From NCBI RefSeq assembly GCF_024124765.2, contig NZ_JAMXSR020000002.1, positions 2,220,001 to 2,284,000 of the forward strand: a DNA stretch of 64,000 bases, in the 5' to 3' direction. Positions 40,390-48,545 of this stretch are shown piece after piece. The notes below the pieces were generated by a model. It was given only the letters and a program-made list of their open reading frames with translations, was not told where the DNA came from and did not search any database. Each line of letters starts with the position of its first letter. The first letter of the stretch is position 1. This stretch comes from Sphingomonas sp. H160509 (lineage in GTDB: Bacteria; Pseudomonadota; Alphaproteobacteria; Sphingomonadales; Sphingomonadaceae). Made by a program: the position numbers and the translations under genes.

Positions 40390-40962
40390 TCAGGAGGCCT
40401 CGCGGTCGGCGGTGTTGGGCCGCGCGATGTCGGCGAGCAGATCGTCGACGCCGCCTTTCAGGAAGTCGAGCGTGCGCTGGTCGGTCAGGCGACCGTCGGC
40501 GATCTTCTCGTGGACCGCGCCGACGACGGCTTGTGGACGCAGGACGGTGCGTGCGCCGATCGAGGCCAGCGTCTCGTTCAGTTGCGCGTGGGCGCGTGCG
40601 CCGCCGACTGCGCCGGGTGACGAGGTGAGCGTGAAGACCGGCTTGCCCGTGAGCGTCGCCTTGCCATGCGGGCGTGAGGCCCAGTCGAGCGCGTTCTTCA
40701 GGACGCCGGACATGCCGTGATTGTATTCGGGGGAGGCGATGACGATCCCGTCGGCCGCGCCGATTGTCGCACGCAGGGCTGCGACAGCGGCGGGCGGCGT
40801 GTCGGTGTCGGCGTCCTGGTCGTAGAGGGGCACGTCGTTCAGCGCGAAGACCGTCAGCGCGGCCTTGTCAGTGGTCGCTTCGCCAAGCGTGGTCAGGATC
40901 GCCGTATTGTACGAGCCGCGGCGCAGGCTGCCGGAGATCGCGAGCAGGACGGGAAGGGCCAT
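40390..40962 (-). CDS. NADPH-dependent FMN reductase family protein
   Basis: A 190-residue flavodoxin-fold reductase. LAISGSLRRGSYNTAIL is the phosphate-binding loop of the family, and VIASPEYNHGMSGVLKNALDWAS is its second hallmark, followed by KPVFTLTSSPGAVGGARA. Members reduce quinones, azo dyes or chromate using NAD(P)H via FMN. It sits between the pirin and dioxygenase genes, one base and ten bases away, so the three are surely co-transcribed. Actual electron acceptor unknown. Confidence 0.92.
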   Translation of the reverse strand: MALPVLLAISGSLRRGSYNTAILTTLGEATTDKAALTVFALNDVPLYDQDADTDTPPAAVAALRATIGAADGIVIASPEYNHGMSGVLKNALDWASRPHGKATLTGKPVFTLTSSPGAVGGARAHAQLNETLASIGARTVLRPQAVVGAVHEKIADGRLTDQRTLDFLKGGVDDLLADIARPNTADREAS

Positions 40963-40972
40963 GGAAATTCCT

Positions 40973-41767
40973 TTAATTGAAGCGGTAGCCGGAGATTGCG
41001 GTTTGCAGCACGCGCTCGTTGTAATCTTGCGTGCCGGCTTGATCGGAAGCGCCGACGGCGACCATCAGCGGGAGGAGATGCTCTTCGCGGGGGTGCGAGA
41101 GGCGGCCGGAGGGGGCTTCGGCCCAGCCGGCTAGCGCCTCTGCTCGAGCGGTCGGTTCGGACTCGACTGCGGCGGTCAGCCATTGGTCGAAGGCTTCGGA
41201 CGGCGCGGTGAAACGCGGGTCGCCGTAGCCGCGCATGTTGTGGAAGCTCATGCCCGAGCCAACGATCAGCACGCCTTCGTCGCGCAGCGGGGCGAGTGCG
41301 CGGCCGGCGGCGGCGTGGAGCGCTGGGTCTAGATCGCGGTCGACCGACATCTCGACGACCGGGATGTCGGCGTCGGGGAAGGCGACCTTCATCGGGATGA
41401 AGACGCCGTGGTCGAGGCCGCGGGTTGGGTCCACGGTGGCGGTCAGGCCGGCTTCGCGGAGCAGGTCGGCGGCGCGAGCGGCCAAGGCGGGATCGCCGGG
41501 CGCGTCGTAGCGGATCTCGTAGGTATGCGCGGGGAAGCCGCCGTAATCGTAGATCAGCGAAGGCGTGGCGGCGCCGGTGAAGGCGAAGCCGCGCGTTTCC
41601 CAGTGGCCGGATACGACCAGGATCGCCTTGGGCTTTTTGGGCAGTGAGGCGGCGATCGACCGGAGGTACGCGGCCATGCCGGTCCAGTTCCCGGCGGGGT
41701 CGTCCATGAAGAAACAGGGCCCGCCGCCGTGCGGGATGAAGAGCGTGGGCTGGCGGGTGTGTGTCAT
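40973..41767 (-). CDS. Class III extradiol dioxygenase, DODA type
   Basis: A 264-residue non-heme iron ring-cleavage dioxygenase of the DOPA 4,5-dioxygenase (YgiD/LigB-like) family. The iron ligands appear as H13 in FIPHGGGPCFF, H55 in VVSGHWETRG and the later GLDHGVFIP, with MSFHNMRGYG as a further hallmark. Start set at ATG 41767 (MTHTRQPTLF) because the upstream in-frame leader is Arg-rich and not conserved. The neighbouring pirin and FMN reductase genes fit oxidative catabolism of a catechol-like compound, but the substrate is not shown. Confidence 0.9.
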   Translation of the reverse strand: MTHTRQPTLFIPHGGGPCFFMDDPAGNWTGMAAYLRSIAASLPKKPKAILVVSGHWETRGFAFTGAATPSLIYDYGGFPAHTYEIRYDAPGDPALAARAADLLREAGLTATVDPTRGLDHGVFIPMKVAFPDADIPVVEMSVDRDLDPALHAAAGRALAPLRDEGVLIVGSGMSFHNMRGYGDPRFTAPSEAFDQWLTAAVESEPTARAEALAGWAEAPSGRLSHPREEHLLPLMVAVGASDQAGTQDYNERVLQTAISGYRFN

Positions 41768-41843
41768 AGTCTCGAGGTAGGCGGCGGTCGCGGCGATCGG
41801 AAGGTCGGGAATGGCAACGCTGCGTTGCCGGTGGGCGTGGCGG

Positions 41844-42911
41844 TCAGGTCCAGTAGAGGATGCGGGCCTGCGGAAGCTTGGCGGCGATCTCATCCTGGAA
41901 GAAGCTGCGGAGCGCGCGCATCGTGTCGGCGTCGTAGACGTATTTGACCGAGCCGAACTTGGTGCGTTTCTCCGTGCGGTTGGCCATGCTGAGGTCGAGC
42001 GACGATCCGGGATACCAGGTTTCGAGCACTGCCTTCGATCCGGGGGTGTAGCGGTGGGTGATCAATTCGATCGTCACGTCGGCGATGTCGGCGAGCACCC
42101 TGCCCGCCTCCGCCAGCAAGTCGCCATACGCCTCGCGCCAGCCCTCGGCGGCGATGATCGGGGCGACCGTCAGGCCGATCTTGTAGCCTGCGTCCGCCAT
42201 CCTCCGCAGGGCGACAAGCCGGGCTGCGACCGGGCTGGTGCCACCCTCGAAGCGCGCATAGGCGGCGGGGTTGATCGAGGCGCGCATGCGGGTGCGGCCG
42301 CGGTGGTCAAGCGTCAGCAATGGCCCGACCGCGGCGAACTTCGTGGTGAAGCGGAGTTGCACGTCGGCTTCCCACGCGCCGAAATGCGCGATCAGCGCGG
42401 ACAGCGATCCGGTGACGTGCTCGATGCCGAGCGGGTCGGTGTAGCAGGAGGCCTCGAACGTCGTGCCTTCATGCGCGCGGGCGGTCGAGCGCGACGTGAC
42501 GGTGCCCTGGCCGAGGTGCGCGGGGAGTTCGGCGAGGATCTCGGGCAGGTTCGCGTAGACGCGCGTGATGGGTGGCCCTTTCAGCGAGCCGGCGAGGTAG
42601 CAATAGCCGCAATGCGCGGGACAGCCCTCGGCGAGGTCGATCCGCCAGTCCGCGCTGGGGGCGATCGGCTGGAGCTTGCGCTTCGAGGGTGGCGCGACGA
42701 CGAGCGCCAGCGTTGCCTTGGCTTCGACATAGGCGCGGCGGGAATCGTCGGGAAAGTCGAGCTTGAGGCGGTCGCTCGGTAACGTGGTGACCGGGACGCC
42801 CAGCGCTGTTGCGCGCGCGGCGATCTCCGCACCGTGGTCCCACGTCAGCGCGGACGGGGTCGCTAGCAGTCGCTTCGGCTGCCAGAGTCGTGAGGGTTTT
42901 GGCGCTGGCAT
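41844..42911 (-). CDS. Radical SAM protein of the spore photoproduct lyase-like family
   Basis: A 355-residue radical SAM enzyme. The cluster motif CPAHCGYCYL (CxxxCxxC) follows DWRIDLAEG, and later segments (TDPLGIEHVTGSLSALI, RMRASINPAAYARFEGGTS, WYPGSSLDLSMANRTEKRTKFGSVKYVYDADTM) are those of SplB-related proteins found in non-sporulating proteobacteria. True spore photolyase repairs thymine dimers in spores; in these bacteria the function is not settled, but DNA repair is plausible. Reads on from regA after 36 bases and may be co-transcribed with the cyo operon. Confidence 0.88.
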   Translation of the reverse strand: MPAPKPSRLWQPKRLLATPSALTWDHGAEIAARATALGVPVTTLPSDRLKLDFPDDSRRAYVEAKATLALVVAPPSKRKLQPIAPSADWRIDLAEGCPAHCGYCYLAGSLKGPPITRVYANLPEILAELPAHLGQGTVTSRSTARAHEGTTFEASCYTDPLGIEHVTGSLSALIAHFGAWEADVQLRFTTKFAAVGPLLTLDHRGRTRMRASINPAAYARFEGGTSPVAARLVALRRMADAGYKIGLTVAPIIAAEGWREAYGDLLAEAGRVLADIADVTIELITHRYTPGSKAVLETWYPGSSLDLSMANRTEKRTKFGSVKYVYDADTMRALRSFFQDEIAAKLPQARILYWT

Positions 42912-42947
42912 CGGATGATAACGCGCGCCTTCGGCGAAGCGTTGCGG

Positions 42948-43481
42948 CTATTTTACCGGGCGTTTCTCGAGCTTTCGCGCGAGCGTGCGGCGATGCATGC
43001 CGAGGCGGCGCGCGGTCTCGGAGATGTTGAAGTCGGTTTCGGCGAGCGTGGTGTGGATGCGCTCCCATTCGAGCGTCTTGATCGAGGTCGGGCGCTCGGA
43101 CAATTCGGTGTCGACGCTGCCCTCGGTGCGGTCGAACGCGGCTTCGATATCGTCGGTGTTCGAGGGTTTGACGAGGTAGTGCGAAGCGCCGAGCTTGATT
43201 GCCTCGACCGCGGTGGCGATGCTCGCGAAACCGGTGAGGACGACGACGAGGATCTCGGGATCGTGCGCGTGGAGCGTCTGGACGCAGACAAGGCCGGACG
43301 CGCCGCCAAGTTTCAGGTCGACGACCGCGTAGCGGGGCGTGCGCTCGGCCAGTTGCTCGACGAGTTCCTCGTGGCTGGCGGCCTGCATCACTTCGTAGCC
43401 GCGGCGTTCGAACGAGCGGCGCAGCGTGCGGGCGAAGGTCTCGTCGTCCTCGACGATGGCGAGGAGCTTGGCGTCCGTCAT
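42948..43481 (-). CDS. regA: RegA/ActR-type response regulator
   Basis: A 177-residue global redox response regulator. Receiver domain with the EDD acid cluster, phospho-acceptor D55 in YAVVDLKLGGASG, threonine in VVLTGFAS and lysine in YLVKPSNT. A short proline-lacking linker leads to a Fis-type helix-turn-helix (NISETARRLGMHRRTLARKLEKR). RegA-type proteins control respiration, photosynthesis and redox balance in alphaproteobacteria. It starts inside the regB stop (four-base overlap), so kinase and regulator are translationally coupled. Confidence 0.92.
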   Translation of the reverse strand: MTDAKLLAIVEDDETFARTLRRSFERRGYEVMQAASHEELVEQLAERTPRYAVVDLKLGGASGLVCVQTLHAHDPEILVVVLTGFASIATAVEAIKLGASHYLVKPSNTDDIEAAFDRTEGSVDTELSERPTSIKTLEWERIHTTLAETDFNISETARRLGMHRRTLARKLEKRPVK

Positions 43482-44791
43482 GACAGCGCGATCGCGGAGA
43501 GCGGCATGGTGATCGTGACTTCCGCGCCGCCGCCTTCACAGTTCACGACGGACACGCCGCCGCCGAGCTTGCGCATGACGTTGACCGCGAGGAACAGGCC
43601 GAGGCCGTGGCCGGGTTCGCGCTTGCTCGACTGATAGGGTTTGCCGAAACTGGCGAGACGTTCGTCGCTGAAGCCAGGGCCGCGGTCGCGGACGATCAGC
43701 GCGAGGTCGCCCTCGGTGCGTTCGCCGCGGAAGGCGACCCAGTGCGGCGAGGCTTCGGCGGCGTTGTCGAGCACGTTGGCGATCACCTGTTTGAGCGCGG
43801 GGTCGGACACGACCTGGGGATCGTCGCCGACTCGGGTGGTGTAGTCGAAATCGACCGATGGGTGCACCGCGCGCCATTCGTCGACGATCCCGTCGAGGAG
43901 CTGGTGGAGCGGCATGATCTCCGGTGCCTCGCCGCGCGCTTCGCCAGCGGACAGGAGGATGCCGGTGACGATCGCCTTGCAGCGCTGGACCTCGGATTGC
44001 ATCTCGACGATCTCGGCCTGGAGGTCGGCGTCCTGTGCGAGCGTCGGCATGCGGCGCCAGTCGGCTAGGATCACGGCTATCGATGCGAGTGGCGTGCCGA
44101 GCTCGTGCGCCGCGCCCGACGCCAGCAGACCCATGCGGACGATGTGGTCCTCCTCCGCGGCCTGCTGGCGTAGGTCGGCAAGGCGCGTGTCGCGGGCGCG
44201 CAGGTTGCCGGTGATGCGCGTCATGAAGAGCATCAACAGCGTCGCGATCAGCATGAAGCAGAGCAGCGAGCCGATCGTGTAGAGCAGGAAATACTCGCCG
44301 CTGTAATCGGGGGGCAGGATCAGCGGGCGGTAATAGAGCGTGAGCACGCCGAAACACGCGGCAGTGACGGCGACGATCGCCCAGCTCGACCAGCGATCGA
44401 GCAGCACAGCGCCGAGCACGACGTGAAGCAGGTAGAGCGAGATGAACGGGTTGGTCGCGCCACCCGCCAGATAGAGCTGCGTGGTAAGCAGGCCGACATC
44501 GAACAGCAGCGCGAGGAGGAGCTGGATGTTCGCGCCCTTGCGCCAGCCGTAGAGCGGCATGCTGGCGAGGTTGAGGCCAACCGCTGCGGCGAGCGCGGCC
44601 ATCATCGGCACGAGCGGAAGGTCGAAGCCGAGCCCGAAGCGTGCGAACAAGATGGTGACGAACTGGCCGGCTACCGCGATCCAGCGCAGCGTCACCAGCT
44701 GGCGCATGTTGGCGTTGCCGGTCGCGTCGGTGCGCGCGGTGGCGAGCGCTAGCCAGCGTTGCCAGCCCTGGCGTGCCGCCTCCGAGGTCAT
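43478..44791 (-). CDS. regB: RegB/PrrB-type redox sensor histidine kinase
   Basis: Read from ATG 44791, this is a 437-residue kinase with about six membrane segments. GGATNPF (110-116) matches the quinone-binding GGxxNPF motif of RegB. The H-box is ASGAAHELGTPLAS with H229, and C271 in EVQRCKAI lies 42 residues after it, where the redox-active cysteine of RegB is expected. The ATPase end has NVLDNAAEASP, RDRGPGF and HGLGLFL. An uninterrupted frame also runs back into surf1, making a 678-residue fusion; I regard that as an artefact of the C7 run at 44796-44802. RegB senses quinone pool oxidation and disulfide state. Confidence 0.93.
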   Translation of the reverse strand: MTSEAARQGWQRWLALATARTDATGNANMRQLVTLRWIAVAGQFVTILFARFGLGFDLPLVPMMAALAAAVGLNLASMPLYGWRKGANIQLLLALLFDVGLLTTQLYLAGGATNPFISLYLLHVVLGAVLLDRWSSWAIVAVTAACFGVLTLYYRPLILPPDYSGEYFLLYTIGSLLCFMLIATLLMLFMTRITGNLRARDTRLADLRQQAAEEDHIVRMGLLASGAAHELGTPLASIAVILADWRRMPTLAQDADLQAEIVEMQSEVQRCKAIVTGILLSAGEARGEAPEIMPLHQLLDGIVDEWRAVHPSVDFDYTTRVGDDPQVVSDPALKQVIANVLDNAAEASPHWVAFRGERTEGDLALIVRDRGPGFSDERLASFGKPYQSSKREPGHGLGLFLAVNVMRKLGGGVSVVNCEGGGAEVTITMPLSAIALS

Positions 44792-45514
44792 TCCGCCCCC
44801 CCGGCGTTTCCGCGCGTCCTGGCGGACGAATACGACGAACGCACCGATCGTCATCGCGGCGAGCGCGAACCAGGTCAGCATGTAGACGAGGTGGTTGTTG
44901 GGGAAGGCGATGATCGTCAGGCCGCCGACAGGGGCGACGGTGCCGGACTTGTCCGCATCGACGAAATAGGGCGCGACGTTCGACAGGCCGCGCGCCTTGG
45001 CGATCGCGGCGACGTCGCGCGAATACCATTTGCCGGCAGCGGGGTCGTTGTGGCGCAGGAAGCCGCCACCGGGCTCGGTGATACGGAGATAGGCGGTGAT
45101 CGTGATCGGGCCGGTCGGCTTGGTATGCGCGACACGCTGCTCGGGCGAGACGTAACCGCGGTTGACGAGGACTGTGAAGCCTTGCGCGGTCCGCAAGGGC
45201 GTCACGACCCAGTAGCCGCTGCCGAGCGCGGTTGCGGCTCGGACCAGCGTCTCGCGACTGTTATCGAAAATGCCATCGAGGCGGATGCGCCGATAGGCGT
45301 CGGTGGTGGCGGTGATCGAGTTCCAGGAGACTGGTCCGGGCGGGGCGACCGGCGCGGCGTGCGAGCGCGCCGCGACCTGTTCGATCAGGTTGAGCTTCCA
45401 GGTGCGGCGCTCGACCTGCCAGATGCCGAGCGCCATGAACCCGGCGAACAGCAGCAGCGCGACCAGGCCTGCGACGTAGACGGCAGGACCCGGTCGCGCG
45501 CCCCGCGTGCTCAC
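44788..45514 (-). CDS. SURF1 family oxidase assembly protein (apparent fusion to regB likely artefactual)
   Basis: A 241-residue membrane protein that helps assemble heme-copper oxidases. N-terminal membrane span (GPAVYVAGLVALLLFAGFMALGIWQVERR with the WQ-ER motif), a periplasmic domain (YRRIRLDGIFDNSRETLV, GSGYWVVTPLRTAQGFTVLVNRGYV), and a C-terminal span (LVYMLTWFALAAMTIGAFVVFVR). As given, the frame runs on into regB. With six C instead of seven at 44796-44802 it ends GAE and TGA at 44790-44788, sharing ATGA with the regB start. That fits the other four-base overlaps in this operon. The start overlaps the cyoD stop by four bases. Confidence 0.88.
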
Positions 45515-45894
45515 ATGTCCGCCGCGGCCTGCATCGGCATCATGTTCGTGTTCATGTGGTACATCACCCAGATCGATCCGCTGAGCGTGATGACGACGAG
45601 GATGATCGTGAAGATCAGCGCCATCATCGTCCAGCCGCCTTCCGACTTGCCGCTCATGTGCAGGAAGTAGATCATGTGGACGACGATCTGCGCGACTGCG
45701 AAGACCATCACGACGAGCGCTGCGGTCGACGGATCCTTGAACGCGCCCGTCATGACGGCCCAGAACGGGATCGCGGTCAGAATGACCGAGAGGAAGAACC
45801 CCTTGAGGTAGCTGCCACGCGTGCCGTGCGCTGCGCCATTGTCATGGTCGTGATCGGCGTGCGGATTGTTCGCCGGTGCTTGGGGGTCGCTCAT
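45511..45894 (-). CDS. cyoD: Cytochrome o ubiquinol oxidase subunit IV
   Basis: A 127-residue subunit with three membrane spans (GFFLSVILTAIPFWAVMTG, AALVVMVFAVAQIVVHMIYFLHM and TMMALIFTIILVVITLSGSIWVMYHMN), preceded by a His-rich polar leader (PHADHDHDN). Length and segment order fit CyoD. The start at ATG 45894 overlaps the cyoC stop by four bases. An in-frame upstream start would add an arginine-rich leader inside cyoC and is rejected. Confidence 0.93.
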   Translation of the reverse strand: MSDPQAPANNPHADHDHDNGAAHGTRGSYLKGFFLSVILTAIPFWAVMTGAFKDPSTAALVVMVFAVAQIVVHMIYFLHMSGKSEGGWTMMALIFTIILVVITLSGSIWVMYHMNTNMMPMQAAADM

Positions 45895-46529
45895 CGCAGG
45901 GTGCCCATCAGATAGACGAAGGTGAAGACGCCGATCCAGATGACGTCGAGGAAATGCCAGAACATGCTGAGGCACATCAGACGCCGCTTGTTCGCGGCGA
46001 TCAGGCCGTGCTTCTGGACCTGGACCATCAGCGTGACGAGCCAGATCAGACCCATCGTGACGTGAAGGCCGTGCGTGCCGACGAGCGTGAAGAACGACGA
46101 CAGGAACGCGCTGCGGGTCGGGCCCGCGCCCTCATGGATGAGGTTGGCGAACTCGTACATTTCGATCGACAGGAATGCCAAGCCGAACAGGCCGGTGAAG
46201 ACCAGCCACATCTGCATGACGCGCTGGCGACCTTCCTCCATCGACAGCATCGCGAAGCCGTAGGTGATCGACGAGAACAGCAGCATCGCGGTGTTCACCG
46301 CCACCAGCGGCAACTCGAAGATCTCCTTCGGGCTGGGGCCGCCGGCATAGCTGTTGCCGAGCACGGCATAGGCCGCGAACAGCACCGCGAAGATGAGGCA
46401 GTCGCTCATCAAGTACATCCAGAAGCCCAGCATCGTGCTGGCGCCGTCGGGATGCTCGTGCTCCTCGATGTCGTAGAACGAGACCTTCTCGGTCTCGTTC
46501 AGGCCATCCTTCATGGGTATTGCGGACAT
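45891..46529 (-). CDS. cyoC: Cytochrome o ubiquinol oxidase subunit III
   Basis: A 212-residue subunit of the proton-pumping quinol oxidase with five membrane spans. Family stretches are GFWMYLMSDCLIFAVLFAAY, NTAMLLFSSITYGFAML, THGLHVTMGLIWLVTLMVQV and the terminal WHFLDVIWIGVFTFVYLMG. Starts four bases behind cyoB and overlaps cyoD by four. No frameshift. Confidence 0.95.
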   Translation of the reverse strand: MSAIPMKDGLNETEKVSFYDIEEHEHPDGASTMLGFWMYLMSDCLIFAVLFAAYAVLGNSYAGGPSPKEIFELPLVAVNTAMLLFSSITYGFAMLSMEEGRQRVMQMWLVFTGLFGLAFLSIEMYEFANLIHEGAGPTRSAFLSSFFTLVGTHGLHVTMGLIWLVTLMVQVQKHGLIAANKRRLMCLSMFWHFLDVIWIGVFTFVYLMGTLR

Positions 46530-46533
46530 CGCG

Positions 46534-48535
46534 TCAGGCTCCCTGGGTCGCGAGCTGGCGGGTGCGCGCGTTCTCGGTGGCGATCACGTCCTCGACCGGG
46601 ATGTGGAAGTCGCGCTTGTAGTTGAACGTGTGGAAGATGGTGGTGCCGAAGATGCCGGCGAGTGCCAGCCCCGCGAGCCACCAGACGTACCAGATCATCG
46701 CGAACCCGAACGCCACGCTGAGACCGGCGAGCACGACGCCCGTGCCGGTGCCGCTCGGCATGTGGATCGACTTGAAGCCGGTCACGGGCCGCTCGTGCTT
46801 GCGATCCTTCATGTCGTACCAGGCGTCCAGGTCATGGACGATCGGCGTGAACGCGAAGTTGTACTCCGGCGGCGGCGACGAGGTCGCCCACTCCAGCGTG
46901 CGACCGTTCCACGGGTCGCCGCCGTGATCGGCCAGCGCCTCGCGGTTGCGGATGCTGACGAAGATCTGGAGCAGGAAGGCACCGATGCCGGCTGCGATCA
47001 GCGCTGCACCGAAGGCGGCGATGACGAACCAGATCTGTAGGTTCGGATCGTCGAAATAGCGCATCCGGCGAGTCACGCCCATCAGGCCGAGCACGTAGAG
47101 CGGCATGAAGGCGAAGTAGAAGCCGACCACCCAGCACCAGAACGATACCGTGCCCCACTTCTTGTCCAGCTTGAAGCCGAACGCCTTCGGGAACCAGTAG
47201 TTGATGCCGGCGAACATGCCGAACAGCGTGCCGCCGATGATCACGTTATGGAAATGCGCAACCAGGAACAACGAGTTGTGCAGCACGAAGTCGGCTGGCG
47301 GCACCGCGAGCAGCACGCCGGTCATGCCGCCGATCGTGAAGGTCACCATGAAGGCGATCGTCCACATCATCGGCAGTTCGAACCGGATCCGGCCCTTGTA
47401 CATCGTGAACAGCCAGTTGAAGATCTTGGCCCCGGTCGGGATCGAGATGATCATCGTGGTGATGCCGAAGAACGAGTTCACGCTCGCGCCCGACCCCATC
47501 GTGAAGAAGTGGTGCAGCCAGACGAGATAGGCGAGGATCGTGATGACGAGCGTCGCATAGACCATCGAACTGTAGCCGAAGAGGCGCTTGCCCGAGAAGG
47601 TCGAGGTGACCTCCGAGAAGATGCCGAACGCCGGCAGGACCAGGATGTAGACCTCCGGGTGACCCCAGATCCAGATCAGGTTGACGTACATCATCGGGTT
47701 GCCGCCCGAGTCGTTCGTGAAGAACGCGGTGCCGATATAGCGATCGAGCGACAGCATCGCGAGAACCGCGGTCAGCACCGGGAAGGCGGCGACGATCAGG
47801 ATGTTGGTGCACAGCGACGTCCAGACGAAGATCGGCATCTTCATCATGGTCATGCCGGGTGCGCGCATCTTGACGATGGTCGCGACCAGATTGACGCCGG
47901 ACAACAGCGTCCCGATGCCCGCGATCTGCAACGCCCAGATATAGTAATCGACACCGACGTCTGGCGAATACGCCAACCCTGAGAGGGGGCGGCATCGCGA
48001 GCCAGCCGGTCCGTGCGAACTCACCGATGAACAGCGACATCATGACGATCACGGCACCCGCCGCGGTCATCCAGAAGCTGAAATTGTTGAGGAACGGGAA
48101 CGACACGTCGCGCGCACCGATCTGGAGCGGGACGACGTAGTTCATCAGGCCCGTGACCAGTGGCATCGCCACGAAGAAGATCATGATCACGCCATGTGCG
48201 GTGAACACCTGGTCGTAGTGATGCGCGGTCAGGTATCCTTCGGAACCGTTGAACGCCATCGCCTGCTGCGCGCGCATCATGATCGCGTCGGAGAACCCGC
48301 GCAGCAGCATGACGATCGCCAGGATGATGTACATGATGCCGATCTTCTTGTGATCGACGCTGGTGAACCACTGGTTCCACAGATAGCCCCAGACCTTGAA
48401 ATAGGTCAGCGCGGCGACGAGCCCGAGCCCACCGATCGCCACCATCGCGAAGGTGGCGACGACGATCGGTTCGTGCAGCGGCAGCGACTCCAGGGTCAGG
48501 CGGCCGAAGATAGTCTTCAACAGGGTGTCGTTCAT
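46534..48535 (-). CDS. cyoB: Cytochrome o ubiquinol oxidase subunit I, one +1 indel
   Basis: The catalytic heme-copper subunit, 666 residues after repair. N-terminal [18 protein letters not shown] and the heme-b histidine in [15 protein letters not shown]; after the break come [18 protein letters not shown], the CuB histidine and Tyr of [22 protein letters not shown], and the histidine pair of [14 protein letters not shown]. Frame breaks in GGGGG (plus strand 47995-47999). With one base fewer, [22 protein letters not shown] is continuous, as in CyoB. It reduces O2 to water and pumps protons. Follows cyoA by ten bases. Confidence 0.96.
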
Positions 48536-48545
48536 GATGGTTTCT

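Noticed and set aside
43478..45514. A genuine SURF1-histidine kinase fusion protein
   Set aside because: One base fewer in a C7 run gives two normal genes joined by ATGA; kept as a finding to verify instead of a feature.
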